Of a stretch of 64,000 nt of DNA, positions 9,561-21,615 are shown piece by piece. The position numbers and the translations under genes were made by a program. How positions within the stretch are numbered: position 1 is the first letter of the stretch; every line of letters starts with the position of its first letter. Below the pieces are notes generated by a model that worked only from the letters and a program-made list of their open reading frames with translations, made no database searches and was not told where the DNA came from. The DNA comes from Pholis gunnellus (taxonomy: Eukaryota > Chordata > Actinopteri > Perciformes > Pholidae), in NCBI GenBank assembly GCA_910591455.2, contig OU342804.1, positions 19,246,484 through 19,310,483 on the forward strand, in the 5' to 3' direction.

Positions 9561-12090
9561 CCAACTGCACATGTGTTAATCAGCCTGTTTGTTAAAAAAA
9601 TGGTTTTATTCTAGGATTCAAACATTTCTGTGTGTAGATGACTCAGTTATACACCAGTACTTGTGTATCGATGCACAAGTACTGTTGTCCATAATAATAT
9701 TGATACAAATTATTTCATACAAGATTGAGGAACTTACTGAAAATTATTTTTGAAAAAAAAAGGATTTATGAGCCATTAATAAATAAGTGAATCAATAAGT
9801 GACCTACAGGTAATATGCATCATGTAATGTACACATGTAAACTAAAAAACAACAACTCCCCTGATACATAAACACAGTGCAGCCCTCTCAGACACTGCAT
9901 GTCGGTGCTGTCTGCTGCAGCTGCAAGAGACCTGTTGGTAAACATGCAGCCAGAGTCCACATTATCATTCTGATCCTGGCTTCACTACACAATTGCTGCT
10001 TTGTGAAAGGAGCACTTGACAAAGGTCCTCCACTTCTTTTGCCTAACGTTGTATATGTGAAAGGGTGCTGCAGTAAACCCCGGGCAGTGAGGTGGGAACA
10101 TCGCGTTAGACCAGACAGTGCAGATGCATTATTAGCACTGCAGCCATGAGAGCGTCTCCCGGAAAAGTTACTCCTTTGTCTTCCTGCCTCTTTATGTCTG
10201 CGAGTGACTCTCTCGCCGTCAGTGTATTGTGTTCTCATGCCAGCGTTAATGAAAAAGAATAAGGTGTCAAATGTGTATCCTACTTGATTCATATTAGAGT
10301 TAACTCAATAGAGCACATTTTGCTGCTGATTGACGAATATGACATCTCAAAACAACAAATCATAGGAAGCTCACACATAAGACAGCTGTTTAAAACAAAA
10401 CAGTAAGAAAACAAAAACAAAATAAACTAATTGTATCCAAAATGGAACCTGGCCATGAGGAGACAATACAACTATAAAATAAAATACAATAAACTATAAA
10501 TATAACAACAGCATACTCTTTGAAATCCAAAGGATTCAACACATTTTGTCACGAACGTTAAAATACACTGAATGGATACTTCTAGTACACTGAGAAATGT
10601 ACAATACAAGCTATCTGTTATTGATTTCCTTTATAACTTAAAAAAATGAGGAAATGCACTAAAAATACTAAACAAATTGGCAGCATTAGAGAAAGACATG
10701 TTTCTGAGTCTGTCACATGGCAACAGAGGCTGCAACTGTTATTTGAACACAGAAGGAGACGATATGATTCACAGATCAGACTGTAAAATCATACCAGCGA
10801 TAGATAGCAAGAGTGGTGTAGAGTGACGCTTTCATTGCCATGCCTCATCCTTCAAAAGAGCCGTTTTGTTTTCTGTTGTGAGACCTTGCTCTCACCAGAA
10901 CAAAGCATGGTTTTACAGAATATGATCCAGGCATCCTGGTCCAAACAGGACAAACAGCCTCATATCTCAGAGTCTGTGTAGAAGTGAACGACTGTGAGCT
11001 CTCCTGAAGGCAGGACGTTGTATGTGTTACGTCCCTGCAGCCCCCTGTCCCCCCACATGGATACTACAGCTGCGATCCTGTCTTAATCTGGGGATAAACG
11101 TGATTACCCTGCTATGGCTTGTTCTTGGCTTTGTAACAGCGACAGGGGATCTTTTACAGCTCCCTGTTTTCCCATGGTCGAGTGGGTCTGAGCAGCTAAG
11201 ACCCCCAATGTGGACCAGTCGCCATTCATCGGCTTTAGGCTGGAGCAAAGAAGCACGTCACACCGACCCTGAGGCAGATAGATGGAGATAAAGACTGGAT
11301 GTTGAAAATATTAGGTACATTATTAATGAGCTGCAGCTTTTAACAGTTCTCAACTGTCTCTGAAGATAATTTAAGAAATTGGACATGTGATAATATAAGA
11401 AGAAACAATAAAGTATTCTCATTCTTCCTGTTAATATTATTATTACATTATGAGTATTATTAGTTGCAGAAGTTCTAATATTTACAAGTGTTAATATACA
11501 TTGGTATTTATTGTATTATAACATTTATATTATTTCTTGATTTCATTTTAACTGGACAATTTATAAAAATGCTATTACAATGAAACTTTTTATTTTTATA
11601 TATTTGACCAAAATAAATTAACTCATTGTCCACTCAAGCCTTTTCTGTAACATTTTACTGCATAATACCTAATGTTAATTTAAACGATCCCAAACAAGCT
11701 ACAAATCAAGATTTACTCGTAATAAATAATTTGTTAATTCATGATATATACAGCAGATTGTTAACATTCACAACACGTAAAAGTATTGTGGGAACTAAAA
11801 ATCCGTTTCCATTCTCCCCCGCCAGTCTAGGAGACTGTCAGTCAAGTTCAAGTTCACAGGGGTGGAAATGTCTCGACTCTTCATTCACTTCTGTCGTTCC
11901 TCCCCCTTAACTCCCCCCCCCCCCCTGTCCTGTGCTCTGCAGTGACTGTCTGGTGTAACTATGACAGAGGGCCTGTGGCGTTGTTATGGCAGCAGGCTGG
12001 ACGGCCCGGCTATGCACTGGTGAAAAGGACAGCCTGTCAGAGAGAGAGACTCAGGTTCCCCCCAACAGCTGGGCACATGCATCCATGCAA
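9561..12090. other. Unassigned intergenic sequence
   Basis: I see no recognisable gene. Frames of 90-134 codons near 9877-10292 occur on both strands of the same GC-richer patch and resemble no family. A homopolymeric C run of about 14 lies near 11911-11925. Confidence 0.4.
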
Positions 12091-12104
12091 GTGTGTGTGT
12101 GTGT

Positions 12105-12140
<36 letters not shown>
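12091..12140. repeat. (GT)n microsatellite
   Basis: A GT run of about 25 units has one interruption (GTCT at about 12107). Val/Cys-rich frames across it are repeat artefacts. Confidence 0.97.
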
Positions 12141-12141
<1 letters not shown>

Positions 12142-14084
12142 AGGGGGAGGGAGATTTTGTTGAGGTCTCATTCAACTTTGAGCATGAAAGGCTGATGATT
12201 TGCATAAACTGCATGCTGTCTGAGGGGCTCAGGGGTGGCAGCCATACTGAGAAAAGATATGAGAGAACATGAAAAAAAAGAAAGCACAATCCGGCATTGT
12301 GGAGCTGCAGGAAATAAAGGGAGGTTTGAGGGTGAAAATTGGCAAAGAAAAGGTCTTACCATGTCTCCCAGTGGGATTAAATTGTCCTGGAACCTCTTTA
12401 TATATAATTTGGTGAATATGGCAGCAGCATGGCTGCAGGGCTGATCTCACATCAAGCTCCCGCCCGAACTTCATAAGACAAGAGTGCATGTGCTAGATGA
12501 TGCAACCAGTTTGAGAAAAGTGGACATGTTCAGAGTGGGCATCATTTTATCTGACTATACCTGCACATAAATGTAAATGTTGAATTACAGAGCTGATTCA
12601 GATTCTTTATGTTTTTGTCGTTTTTAGAAAAGGGCCGATGGTGCTGATGCTGCCGTCCTGTGGAGGATCTTCAGAGCTCTTATCAGTGTGTTAATCACAT
12701 GGATTAACAGGCCACATGGGGTTTGGTCTCTGTGCAACTAGGCTGCAAATACAGTTTTTTGCCATAGTTCATATATAGAAATGGTCCACCATTAAACGTT
12801 TGCATAAAACAGCAGTTTTGAAAGAATTTTGATACTGAAAAAGAAAATGCTCTAAATGTAATGGTACTGACTGTTATTTATTTGCCTTTTGAGAATCATT
12901 CCTAAAAAAGGATATATTTATATAAATTGCATTTGAGATTATTAAATCGAGAGGATTGATGTTTTGCTCCTTACTCAATAAAATGAATGTTGAAAAAATG
13001 TGATGATGTGTTATTATTTACCATAAAGGCAGGTGTTTGTGTGTGTGTTGGCACCTCAAAAAGCGCTTACGGTTTGAGCCATTTGGAAACACATCTATTC
13101 AGTAAAATAGCCACATACTGCAATGTTTGCATTGTAGTGCTGTTTAAATCCCCCATATACCTACGCTACTATCTCACAAACACCAGAGTATGGAGCCTTA
13201 ACCCAACCCATTGCCTTAACCCAAGGAGATTTGTGGCAGAAAGCCCTGAACGCAAACTTCTGCCATGTGCTGAAAAATGATGATGTTTAAACAATTCAGT
13301 CACGCCTTGGTAAATATAATGTATAATGTACAAGACTATAACGTGACTGCATCATTTCACACCGTGTTTTAAAAATGTCTAATCAAAAAGACAAACATGT
13401 TAATGTTTTCTATGTGTGTAAGAGTTTAGAGAATAATATTAAAATGGGAAACATTAACTCCAACCATTCACTTATTCAACAATGAAAGAGATGCCATGTA
13501 ATCTCACATGAGGGTATTATAAACCAACTATTGAACATCACTATTCATCAACAGTCTGTAGTGTTTAGCTGCAGATTAGTAAACTGCCTCCCACAATGTG
13601 ACGACCTCATGTCCAGCGAGCTCAATCTGCTGCTGGACGGAGGGAGTCATGACCTTTCACTCTCCCGGGACACAACTTGACCCGGCACAAGCCGACAGAC
13701 ACGTGTGTGTTCCTCTAATGCTTCGGGTGTTGCAGCTAATCCAGCGTCGTTAAATAAAACCCGATATAGTGTAGGATTATACTCTCTAATGGGAGAATAT
13801 TTTATTTTAGTAGGTCTATCTCATATCAGAAAAAAAGATAGAAAGAAAGAATTGTGTTGTGAGGAAAAATGATGTAAAAGTTTGTCCCCAGGGGGTCTTA
13901 GAGGAGTCAAAGGTCATGCTCAGTTTTCTCTTTTTTAAATCACAAACGGTAATATATTTCTTGGTAACAGTGCAGAGTGAGTTTAATCACAGCGCTGTCT
14001 TAATCCAACATTATGTCCATTACTATAACATTATGTTCAATCATGCAATCCTCTATATATTTTTTGGATCATTCAAGGTTTGGC
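12141..14084. other. Unassigned intergenic sequence
   Basis: No gene is recognised. A mixed-composition patch at about 13600-13700 (GAGCTC, GTCATGACC, TCTCCCGGGACAC) stands out from the AT-rich flanks and could be regulatory, but this is not supported further. Confidence 0.35.
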
Positions 14085-14492
14085 CAATTAGTTCCAGTTA
14101 CAGAAAAGCTTACTGCAGCGAACAGTAATATATTTAAGCGGGGTTCAAACTTTGTGGCAATCATTTCAGGATGTATGTTTCCTGTTTCAATTTCACAATA
14201 CATAAAGAGAGCTCCATGAAGAAATGGTAATCAAAGTTTGGTGTGGAAGAACTTGACTGGCCTGCAGCAGAGAGCCCTGACCTCAACCCCGGCAAGGCCA
14301 GATCTCTTAACATCAGGGCTGGAACTCACTGATGCTCTTGGGGCCGAATGGGAGCGAATCCCTGCAGCCAGCATCCAAAATGTTGAGAGTGAGGAGTGGA
14401 GGCTGTAATAGTCACATATCAAAGCCCATGGTTTGGGAAGGAGATTTTGAACAATCACATAAGGGTGTCAACATACTTTTGGCCATTTAATG
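14085..14492 (+). mobile_element. Tc1-like DNA transposon relic (transposase 3' part and right end)
   Basis: The stretch TTGACTGGCCTGCAGCAGAG then AGCCCTGACCTCAACCCC (about 14250-14290) corresponds to the Tc1-family transposase region ending in the catalytic-motif block W-P-A-x-S-P-D-L-N-P. Upstream text from CCAGTTACAGAAAAGCTTA onward and downstream text (GCTCTTGGGGCCGAATGGGA, then GAGTGGAGGCTGTAATAG) follow the same gene order. The right end ATACTTTTGGCCATTTAATG resembles a Tc1 terminal repeat. Stops and small indels break the frame, and no left end is visible. It is an inactive fragment. Confidence 0.75.
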
Positions 14493-17400
14493 CCTCTGCC
14501 TTTCTCATGATTTTATCATGTTTGAGCATCAACGCCTGATTTATCTTTGACCAGAGGAACTCATGAGCTGCTGGCTGCAGGTGTTCTCTCTCACGGCACT
14601 CAGTGTGTATTCATTCATTCATTCTGCTCATATTTTCACTTGTCAACTGAGAGAGATAGATGTTGTCTATTGTGGTATCACCACAGGTCGCATTACTCAC
14701 CAAAGCTAAGAAATTAATTTTTCAGGCTACGCTGCAAAGAACAAAGCACGCTTTTATGTGCTGTTATTATACGACAATAAACTAATACTTATCGTGATAT
14801 CCCATTCATCACACGGCTTCAAACTACAATATGAAGTACAGGCATTTTCCTCCAATACTTGTTGTTTTTCAGAGCTTTCATGTGAAAGTGCCAAACTTCG
14901 CACTCGGTAACATCATCATGTAAATTTCGGAGAAGTAAGTGAAACATGAACTCAGACGTCGTCACTCTGCCTCATGAATGATGAGTAGGCAGCTGTAGAC
15001 TAGGTCTGTGTCTGCGGAGGGCTGCAGATGATTTTCCAGTCATTTATATCTTCCAACTCAGTGAGCTTTAGGTCTTGTACTCTGCGTTTGCATAAGAATG
15101 GAATCAGGTCCTGTGAACTTCCCCAACCTATTGACCCAGCTCCCCAGACATGAATAGCTCTGCTATGAGGCTCCCCAGCCTCTCAAACAGGCTTTAACCA
15201 TGCCCTAAGTCCCAATCATGGTAATTTAATATATCTTAAGCCCCTGGCTGTTTTGCTGGAGCCCCTCTACAGTTTGTTTTAGGCATTCTCTGCTTCTCAC
15301 CTCATCTGCACTACTCCTTATTTGGCAAATTTAACGGGCTGCTGTGGCCCTACAAGTTCCTTTTCAGCAGCTAAATAAGCCCAGATTCCATATAATTAGA
15401 AAAGGTTTTAACTTATTATTATTCAGTCTTTTGATTTAGAAGAAAGACGAAAATCTCACCAAAGATATACAACAGAAGAGCAACATGATGAAACAGGCTG
15501 TCTCAAATGCATCAGTGGCTCACAAGTAGCATCATACGTACACCTAGCTGGAGTCATCGGTGAATCTACAGTAACAAAACTATTTTTACATATCATATAG
15601 AGAAAACAATTGAAAACCAGTTAAAGGTTTGTACACCTCTGTAGGCACCTGTGCCATATTTTTTTGTAGCTATAGACTAACAGCTAAGAGTTTGTGTTCA
15701 ACAAAAACAACGACATGGGAATAGGGAAAAATGTACTAAAATGAACCTAGACTCCTTAAACGCCTCCACTGATGACAGCAGCGAGTACATCATGTCAGCC
15801 AATCTCTCTTTTCTAGCCTTGTGAGGTTTGGAACATATTTTTCTCAAAATGACACATATACATAGAAGCACCTGTGCTGAGTTATTAAAGGAGGTATCAC
15901 AGACTTCCTGAATACACAGGAGCTGCAGGGACCTCTTCAGGAGAATGGATACAATATAACAAGACTGCAACAGTGACTATTTACAGGTATGCAGGTGTTA
16001 TATTGTTTTCTTGTTGCAAATCAATCCAGGTCAAAATGTGTCAAGCACAAAACTAGCCTCTACTAGAAAGGTGAGCAATGCAGAGATATCAGTGTAGTAT
16101 CAGGAGTGTCACTGCTTGGTTATCGGTACCACGATACAGACTCTAAGCTTGTTAGTATGATTATAAAACTTGAAACAGTTTTACATCCTCAAAAACAATG
16201 AACATCTTCATGAGGTTATAGTGACTGTATCCTGTCCAATAACGAAGGCAAGAACACAGCTTAATATGTTTTCTAAGACTGGAATTTATGGATTTTATAT
16301 ACAAATTGACATTCCCTTCTGTTCAGCGGCTTTTGTTCAACTGGCTGATTGACGTGACTTTCTGTCAACCAAATGCATGTCAGGGCATGTAACATAACGC
16401 AGGAGCCACGTGCGTGCTAATGGGTTTGCCAATTAAAATGCCATTTGACTGAGTCATCATTTACTGAACTAGACAATCAAAGTGATTGTCAAAAAATGTA
16501 AGTGGGCTCTTGGTACTTACTAAAGCTTAATTTCCTATAATGACATTTTAAAACAAAAGTAATTAAGCATAAAACCCATTGACAAACATTAGCAAGGCGC
16601 TGCCTTGTCTTGCATGACTTTGCTCAAGAAACATACCATTACCCCAAAAGGTACATTTAATGTTCATACATTATTAATACATAAGACGTGTTCTTGAATT
16701 ATTTGTTATTATATCTGTTCTAATTTAAAATGAGAATCAATTTAATTCATTGGACATACGGGGGTTATAGCTGTGAATTCTTTGTATGTGTGTTTGTTCT
16801 AAGTAAAACATATGTTTCTTTATTTTATTCGATTTTGAACATTTAATCTATGTACTGAGTCAAATGAAAATACTCGACATGGGTAGTGAATTTATCATTC
16901 AAATTAGGCCATACTTTTCTTAATTGGACTGGACAACAGTTGAACTCATAGTACAAGGAAAAATGACATGAGACTGAAGATTACCCATCCAAATAAGTTA
17001 CTTGAAACTGAGGTTTTATAGTCGGCTAGTGAAAAAGCCCAGGACACTAAAAATAACAGTGAGCTCAATTTGTAGTCAGAGTCACAGTGTCTGCCAGTGG
17101 AGTCCATTCAGCAGCATGAATGAGATGAAGCTGGATTTGTGGAGTGTGAAAGAGGAAGAGAGAGCTCTTCCTCCCACTGATACTCCCTGTAAATATATAG
17201 TGAACAAACCAGCCATGTGGCCGGTTACCTCTGAGCAAAGCATCTCCTGACAAGTTGTGGCGATATCTTACTGAGAGGCTCCACCATGTGAGTCTAAATG
17301 TCTGGTGGGGTGATATCCTGTGCTGCATTGTGATGACTGCTAATGACAAATTGGATTTTAATGCTTTTGGCAACATTGTTCTTGAAACCATCATACAAAT

Positions 17401-18765
17401 AAAACCCCTTTGGAATGAATGTGAATTGAAAATATTACAACAATCTGTTTTAAAATCAAATGATTTGCTTGCCTTAGTTTGAAAAGATTTCACATTTCTC
17501 GTCACTTCAGAGTCACTAATGAGTTTAGAGAAGCAACTTACCCAATTTTCTCATGTTTAAAAATCTGTTTTGAAAGAATTGTGGGCGGGTTGGCGCTTCC
17601 GTGGAGCTGTTCATTGTTGAACCACATGTTAGAGTGGTGTGAATAGGAAAGACATACTCATTGTATCTTCGAACAGACAGACTGAATAAATCGAGTGAAA
17701 TAAAATTGAAAGAAATTGGCTGTAAAGAAATGTGTTTGACAGAATAAATGACCGGCCTGTGTCATTGTGGCACCACCTGCTGGAAAATTCAAGGTCTTTC
17801 ATTAATGCCTTCTCACCTTCATTTACCTCCTCACACATGCAGACCAAAGCACACTATACGCACACGCAAAGGTCACCAACTGCATTATGTTAAAGTTATG
17901 TTTGCTGAGATTGAAGCCACATAAAGAAACAAGTTGGTGAAGGATCCTGTGAAGTTCCTATATTAACGCACAACTTTATTTCTCAAAGCAGCAACGAAAC
18001 GTTTTGCTTGTTTGGAGATACAAGAGAAATATGGATGCATTATGTACTGTGAATTAATATACAAGATAATACAAAAATAAAAAGTCTAAAGATTGCTAGG
18101 GATTTATCTTTGAGAAAAATAGATGTTTACCTCTGTGAAATAAAAAATATGATAAGAAAGTGAAAAACTAGTTTTGCTAGCTAGTTTTGTAAAATGTGAA
18201 AGTCTTATCAGAACCTTTTTGAAAACACGGTGATAACTCACCATGCAAACAGCAAACTATAAGCACTTTCAAACCTCCGTCTCATTTCTTCAATGCAGTG
18301 CATTGTTTCAGCTCACTGGCTGATGAGCTTGGAGGATGGGGCACACATGGATATTTTCCCAAAGACAGAGATGGGACTGGTCCTAACACAAAGACCTCAT
18401 CAAAGTTTGGGAAACAAAAACCTTCCAGCTCTGCAGATACATAAACCCATGAGAGGAGAAATGTGTACAAGACAACAAAGCCCACATTTGTTTCTCTTCT
18501 CTTCACATCCCAATCAAAGCCTCTAATTAACACGGTTTCTTTTCAGATAGAGGAGATCAAATAGTAGCAATTATCTGTGCAAACTTTGATGAGGTGGAAT
18601 GCCATGCATTCATGGCGGCACATTCGATAATAATCTAAGTCCACAGCCTGGTTCACTGCACAACCAGAGCTTAGTGAGGCCCACTCTGTAAAAAAAACTA
18701 ATGATCTCTAATGAAGGTCCATACAATGATCTATGCCGTGCCAAAAAATTGCAGGACACAGAGCT
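14493..18765. other. Unassigned AT-rich intergenic sequence
   Basis: No recognisable exon or RNA gene is present. A 146-codon minus-strand frame at 17065-17505 lacks splice context and similarity. A short AAACTAG/CTAGTTT palindromic patch lies near 18165-18192. Confidence 0.4.
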
Positions 18766-18795
18766 GACACACACACAGACAAACACACAAACACA

Positions 18796-18872
<77 letters not shown>
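18766..18872. repeat. Compound (CA)n microsatellite, longest in the window
   Basis: Interrupted CA-rich sequence (CACACAGACAAACACACAAA) leads into a pure CA run at about 18799-18872, roughly 37 units. Alternating purine-pyrimidine tracts of this length can adopt Z-DNA. The long Cys/Val and Thr/His frames across it are artefacts. Confidence 0.98.
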
Positions 18873-18875
<3 letters not shown>

Positions 18876-19109
18876 TACATACTAATGATACAATATAATG
18901 ACAGGAACATTCTTTGGATTCAGCAATCACTTTAAGTTTTGTAAATTGACTATAGGTGAGATCAAATAAACCTGGACTCCATACAGCAGGTAAAGTTTGG
19001 AGAGTTGTGTTTCACACTTGAAATGCAGAATTGAACCATTCTCTGCTCCCTTCTTAACAACCAAGCCACGTCTCAGCTGTGTTTCAGCCAAACCAGAAAA
19101 AAGTCCCCT

Positions 19110-19490
19110 GTTTCCACCTCTTTGATTCAGGCTGTGAAGTATCTCACCAAATACGGATTGCCATGAAATTTAGAACAGAATGTAATCATTCCCAGAGAAT
19201 GAATCCTACTGACTTTGGTGATCCCCTGACTTTTACTCTCATTTGTGGTTTTGTGTTGACAACTTTACAAGGAATTTCCATGAAATTTGGTGGGCAAACT
19301 CACTCACCCCAGGATGAATTGTAAAAACTGTGATCCCGACTTTTCATCTGCCATCAGCTATTCCTTGTGTTTAGTGCTAATTAGTAAGATGCTAAACATG
19401 GTAAAGCGTATACCCACTGAACATCATCAGCATGTTAGCATTGTCACTGTCAGTAACATGATGACATTAGCGATTAGCTCATTTAGCTGC
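19110..19490 (+). repeat. Degenerate copy of a dispersed teleost repeat
   Basis: Characteristic phrases occur in order: ATTGCCATGAAATTTAGAAC, GAATCCTACTGACTTTGGTG, a second CCATGAAATTTGGTGGGCAA, CAGGATGAATTGTAA, then TTTAGTGCTAATTAGTAAG and CATCAGCATGTTAGCATTGT. I recognise this as a common fish interspersed element with internal duplications. This copy is diverged and non-coding. The family name is not assigned. Confidence 0.6.
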
Positions 19491-20393
19491 CATTTTTTAT
19501 CGTATAATAAGCAACTGCCGTGTTCATTGGTCACAAATGTGGGGCTTGAGTTAATTTGTCATTTCAACTGCAAAAATTACAAAAACATTACAAAGTCACA
19601 AATCATGAAAGCATCAAGACAAACCCGTAATCTTCATCATCTTAAGTCTGAGTGCAACAAAAGATTTGATTATGTTCCAATGCAGTGGATATAGAAATGT
19701 GTATAGTATACAGAATGTACAGTGTATACATGTAAACATGCTTTTACAGATATGTGCAAAGTAGGCACTAGCCAGAGCAGTGGTTGATTTGATCACATTT
19801 GATGCAAATGTTGTAACAGGAGATGAACCCAGCAGGGACTAATTGGACCACCTTACTGACAGATGCTACTGCAAGATTGATGCTAACAGTTTTTGCTAAT
19901 TTGCGAATCACATGCACAAAAAATCCTATATGAACCAAATCACACCCTAAATTGTGGTCTAACCCAATGGTTCTACTTTTACAGCTAAACCTAAATACTA
20001 AATGTCTGCTTTTACAAGGGCCTGAAAATTAAGTTTGTTCTTGACCCCAAAAAAAGGTTTACACACAGCTACACTTGTGCACACACGTACACGGACACAC
20101 AAACAGAGTTTATAAAACCAGGATCCTTGTGTTTGTGCGGCTGGGAGGGAAAGGCTGAATTTCATCAGGAGAGCACACAATCACAGGGCCACAGTGTGTC
20201 TCTGTAGCCAGGCAGGGCAATGTGTGCACATCAGGTTTTGTGAGGCTCTGACAAGATGCGACAGCCCAGCTCTCACTCAAAGATCCCCAAATTTGGTCCA
20301 TTTTTCTGCCTTTTCCATTTACAATGCTTCAGTGGAGATTTCTTTATTTCAGAATGGACAATGGTCTCTTTCTTTCTCTTTCCCTACATCTCC

Positions 20394-20401
<8 letters not shown>
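19491..20401. other. Unassigned intergenic sequence
   Basis: No gene is recognised. Short CA-rich patches lie near 20050-20105. Frames running into the adjacent CA tract are artefacts. Confidence 0.4.

Positions 20402-20455
<54 letters not shown>
20402..20455. repeat. (CA)27 microsatellite
   Basis: A pure CA run follows a CT-rich lead (TCCCTCTCTC). A shorter GT run lies 95 bp further at about 20549-20568. Confidence 0.98.
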
Positions 20456-20457
<2 letters not shown>

Positions 20458-20973
20458 AAGCTTCGCTGGCATACACACGCACACTTGCTTGCTGTCATGC
20501 TCATTTTGATGGTAATTAATGACATCACCACTGCGTGCGGGTGCATGGTGGTGTGTGTGTGTGTGTGGGGTTGGGGGGGTGGGGCGTTTGTTTGTTGAGA
20601 AAACCGTGGGAACAGGGAGCTCTCCAGGGTGGCGAGTCAGGGCCTCCAACAATACATATGCTGTTGCTTTTCACCCAAACACCCTCCCTTCCCAAGATAA
20701 TCATTCCTCTCCCCTCCTCTCCTGTCCCCCTCTTTCCCTCCTTTTTTCCATGACTTTACCTCCTGCGTTTGCACTTGTCGCAATATGGACTGTGGGAGAT
20801 TACTGCCCCCTCTCTGTCAGTGTGTCTCATCAGCCTGGAGCTGATTGTCTCTGTTGAAGATACAGTAAGTTACCTGTAAGGCTTATGTTATGTTCTAGTG
20901 TACTTGTGTAAGTGTATATTTGCATCTGGTACACAGTCGGCATGCATGATGAGTCTGATTTTGTGCAGCTAGT
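20456..20973. other. Unassigned intergenic sequence with pyrimidine-rich patch
   Basis: A short (GT)n run at 20549-20568 is followed by a G-rich patch and a CT-rich strand asymmetry at about 20690-20750. No gene is recognised. Confidence 0.4.
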
Positions 20974-21615
20974 CTCTAAATCAGGGGTCTCAAACTCATT
21001 GTCACTCTGGGCCACATCAGCATTTCGGTCGCCCTCAAAGGGCCGGTTGTAAATGTAAGACTGTGTGAATGTAACTACTCCTAACATATTGGTAAATAAC
21101 TGTCTCTGCATTTGATTATTGTTTATTCAAGTGTAAAAATATTGTACATGCAGTTATATAAATGTAAAAATATATTTAAGCACATTTCTGTTATTATAAC
21201 TTAAATCCTTTCAATTTAGGGTTAAGAAACCCACATTCCTCTATCAAACTTTTAAAGAAAATTGCAAACACAAGTTATTACAATAACTTTGTTCAATGCT
21301 TAAAATTCTTTCAAGGTTGCGTTTGCACAATCCCACGTGAAGTATTTCATCTGTTGCCACTTTTAAAGTCGTCTTCAATGTACTCACAATACATTTACAT
21401 TTCAAATGTAGAGTAACCAGCCAAAGAGCTGCTTCTGTGTGTTTAAGTATCTCATAACTTCGACTTTCTGTCTCATAACTTCGACTATGGGGATATTTTT
21501 ATTATCAAGTCTAACCTTTTTTTTTTTTTTGCTGGCAGATTCGCGGGCCACATAAAATAACGTGGCAGGCTGGATTCGGCCCGCAGGCTTTGAGTTTGAG
21601 ATCCCTGCTCTAAAT
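20974..21615. mobile_element. Non-autonomous hAT-type DNA transposon (MITE) with intact target duplications
   Basis: The element spans 20982-21607 (626 bp). It begins CAGGGGTCTCAAACTC and ends GAGTTTGAGATCCCTG, so the 16-bp terminal inverted repeats match at 15 positions. Identical 8-bp CTCTAAAT copies flank it (20974-20981 and 21608-21615), the target-site size diagnostic of the hAT superfamily. Sub-terminal GGGCCACAT and GCGGGCCACAT sequences form a further inverted or direct motif pair. No transposase frame is present, so mobility would have depended on an autonomous relative. Intact target duplications suggest a fairly recent insertion. Confidence 0.9.

Noticed and set aside
14224..14458. 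Minus-strand 75-codon frame at 14231-14458
   Set aside because: It is antisense to the Tc1-like transposase relic.
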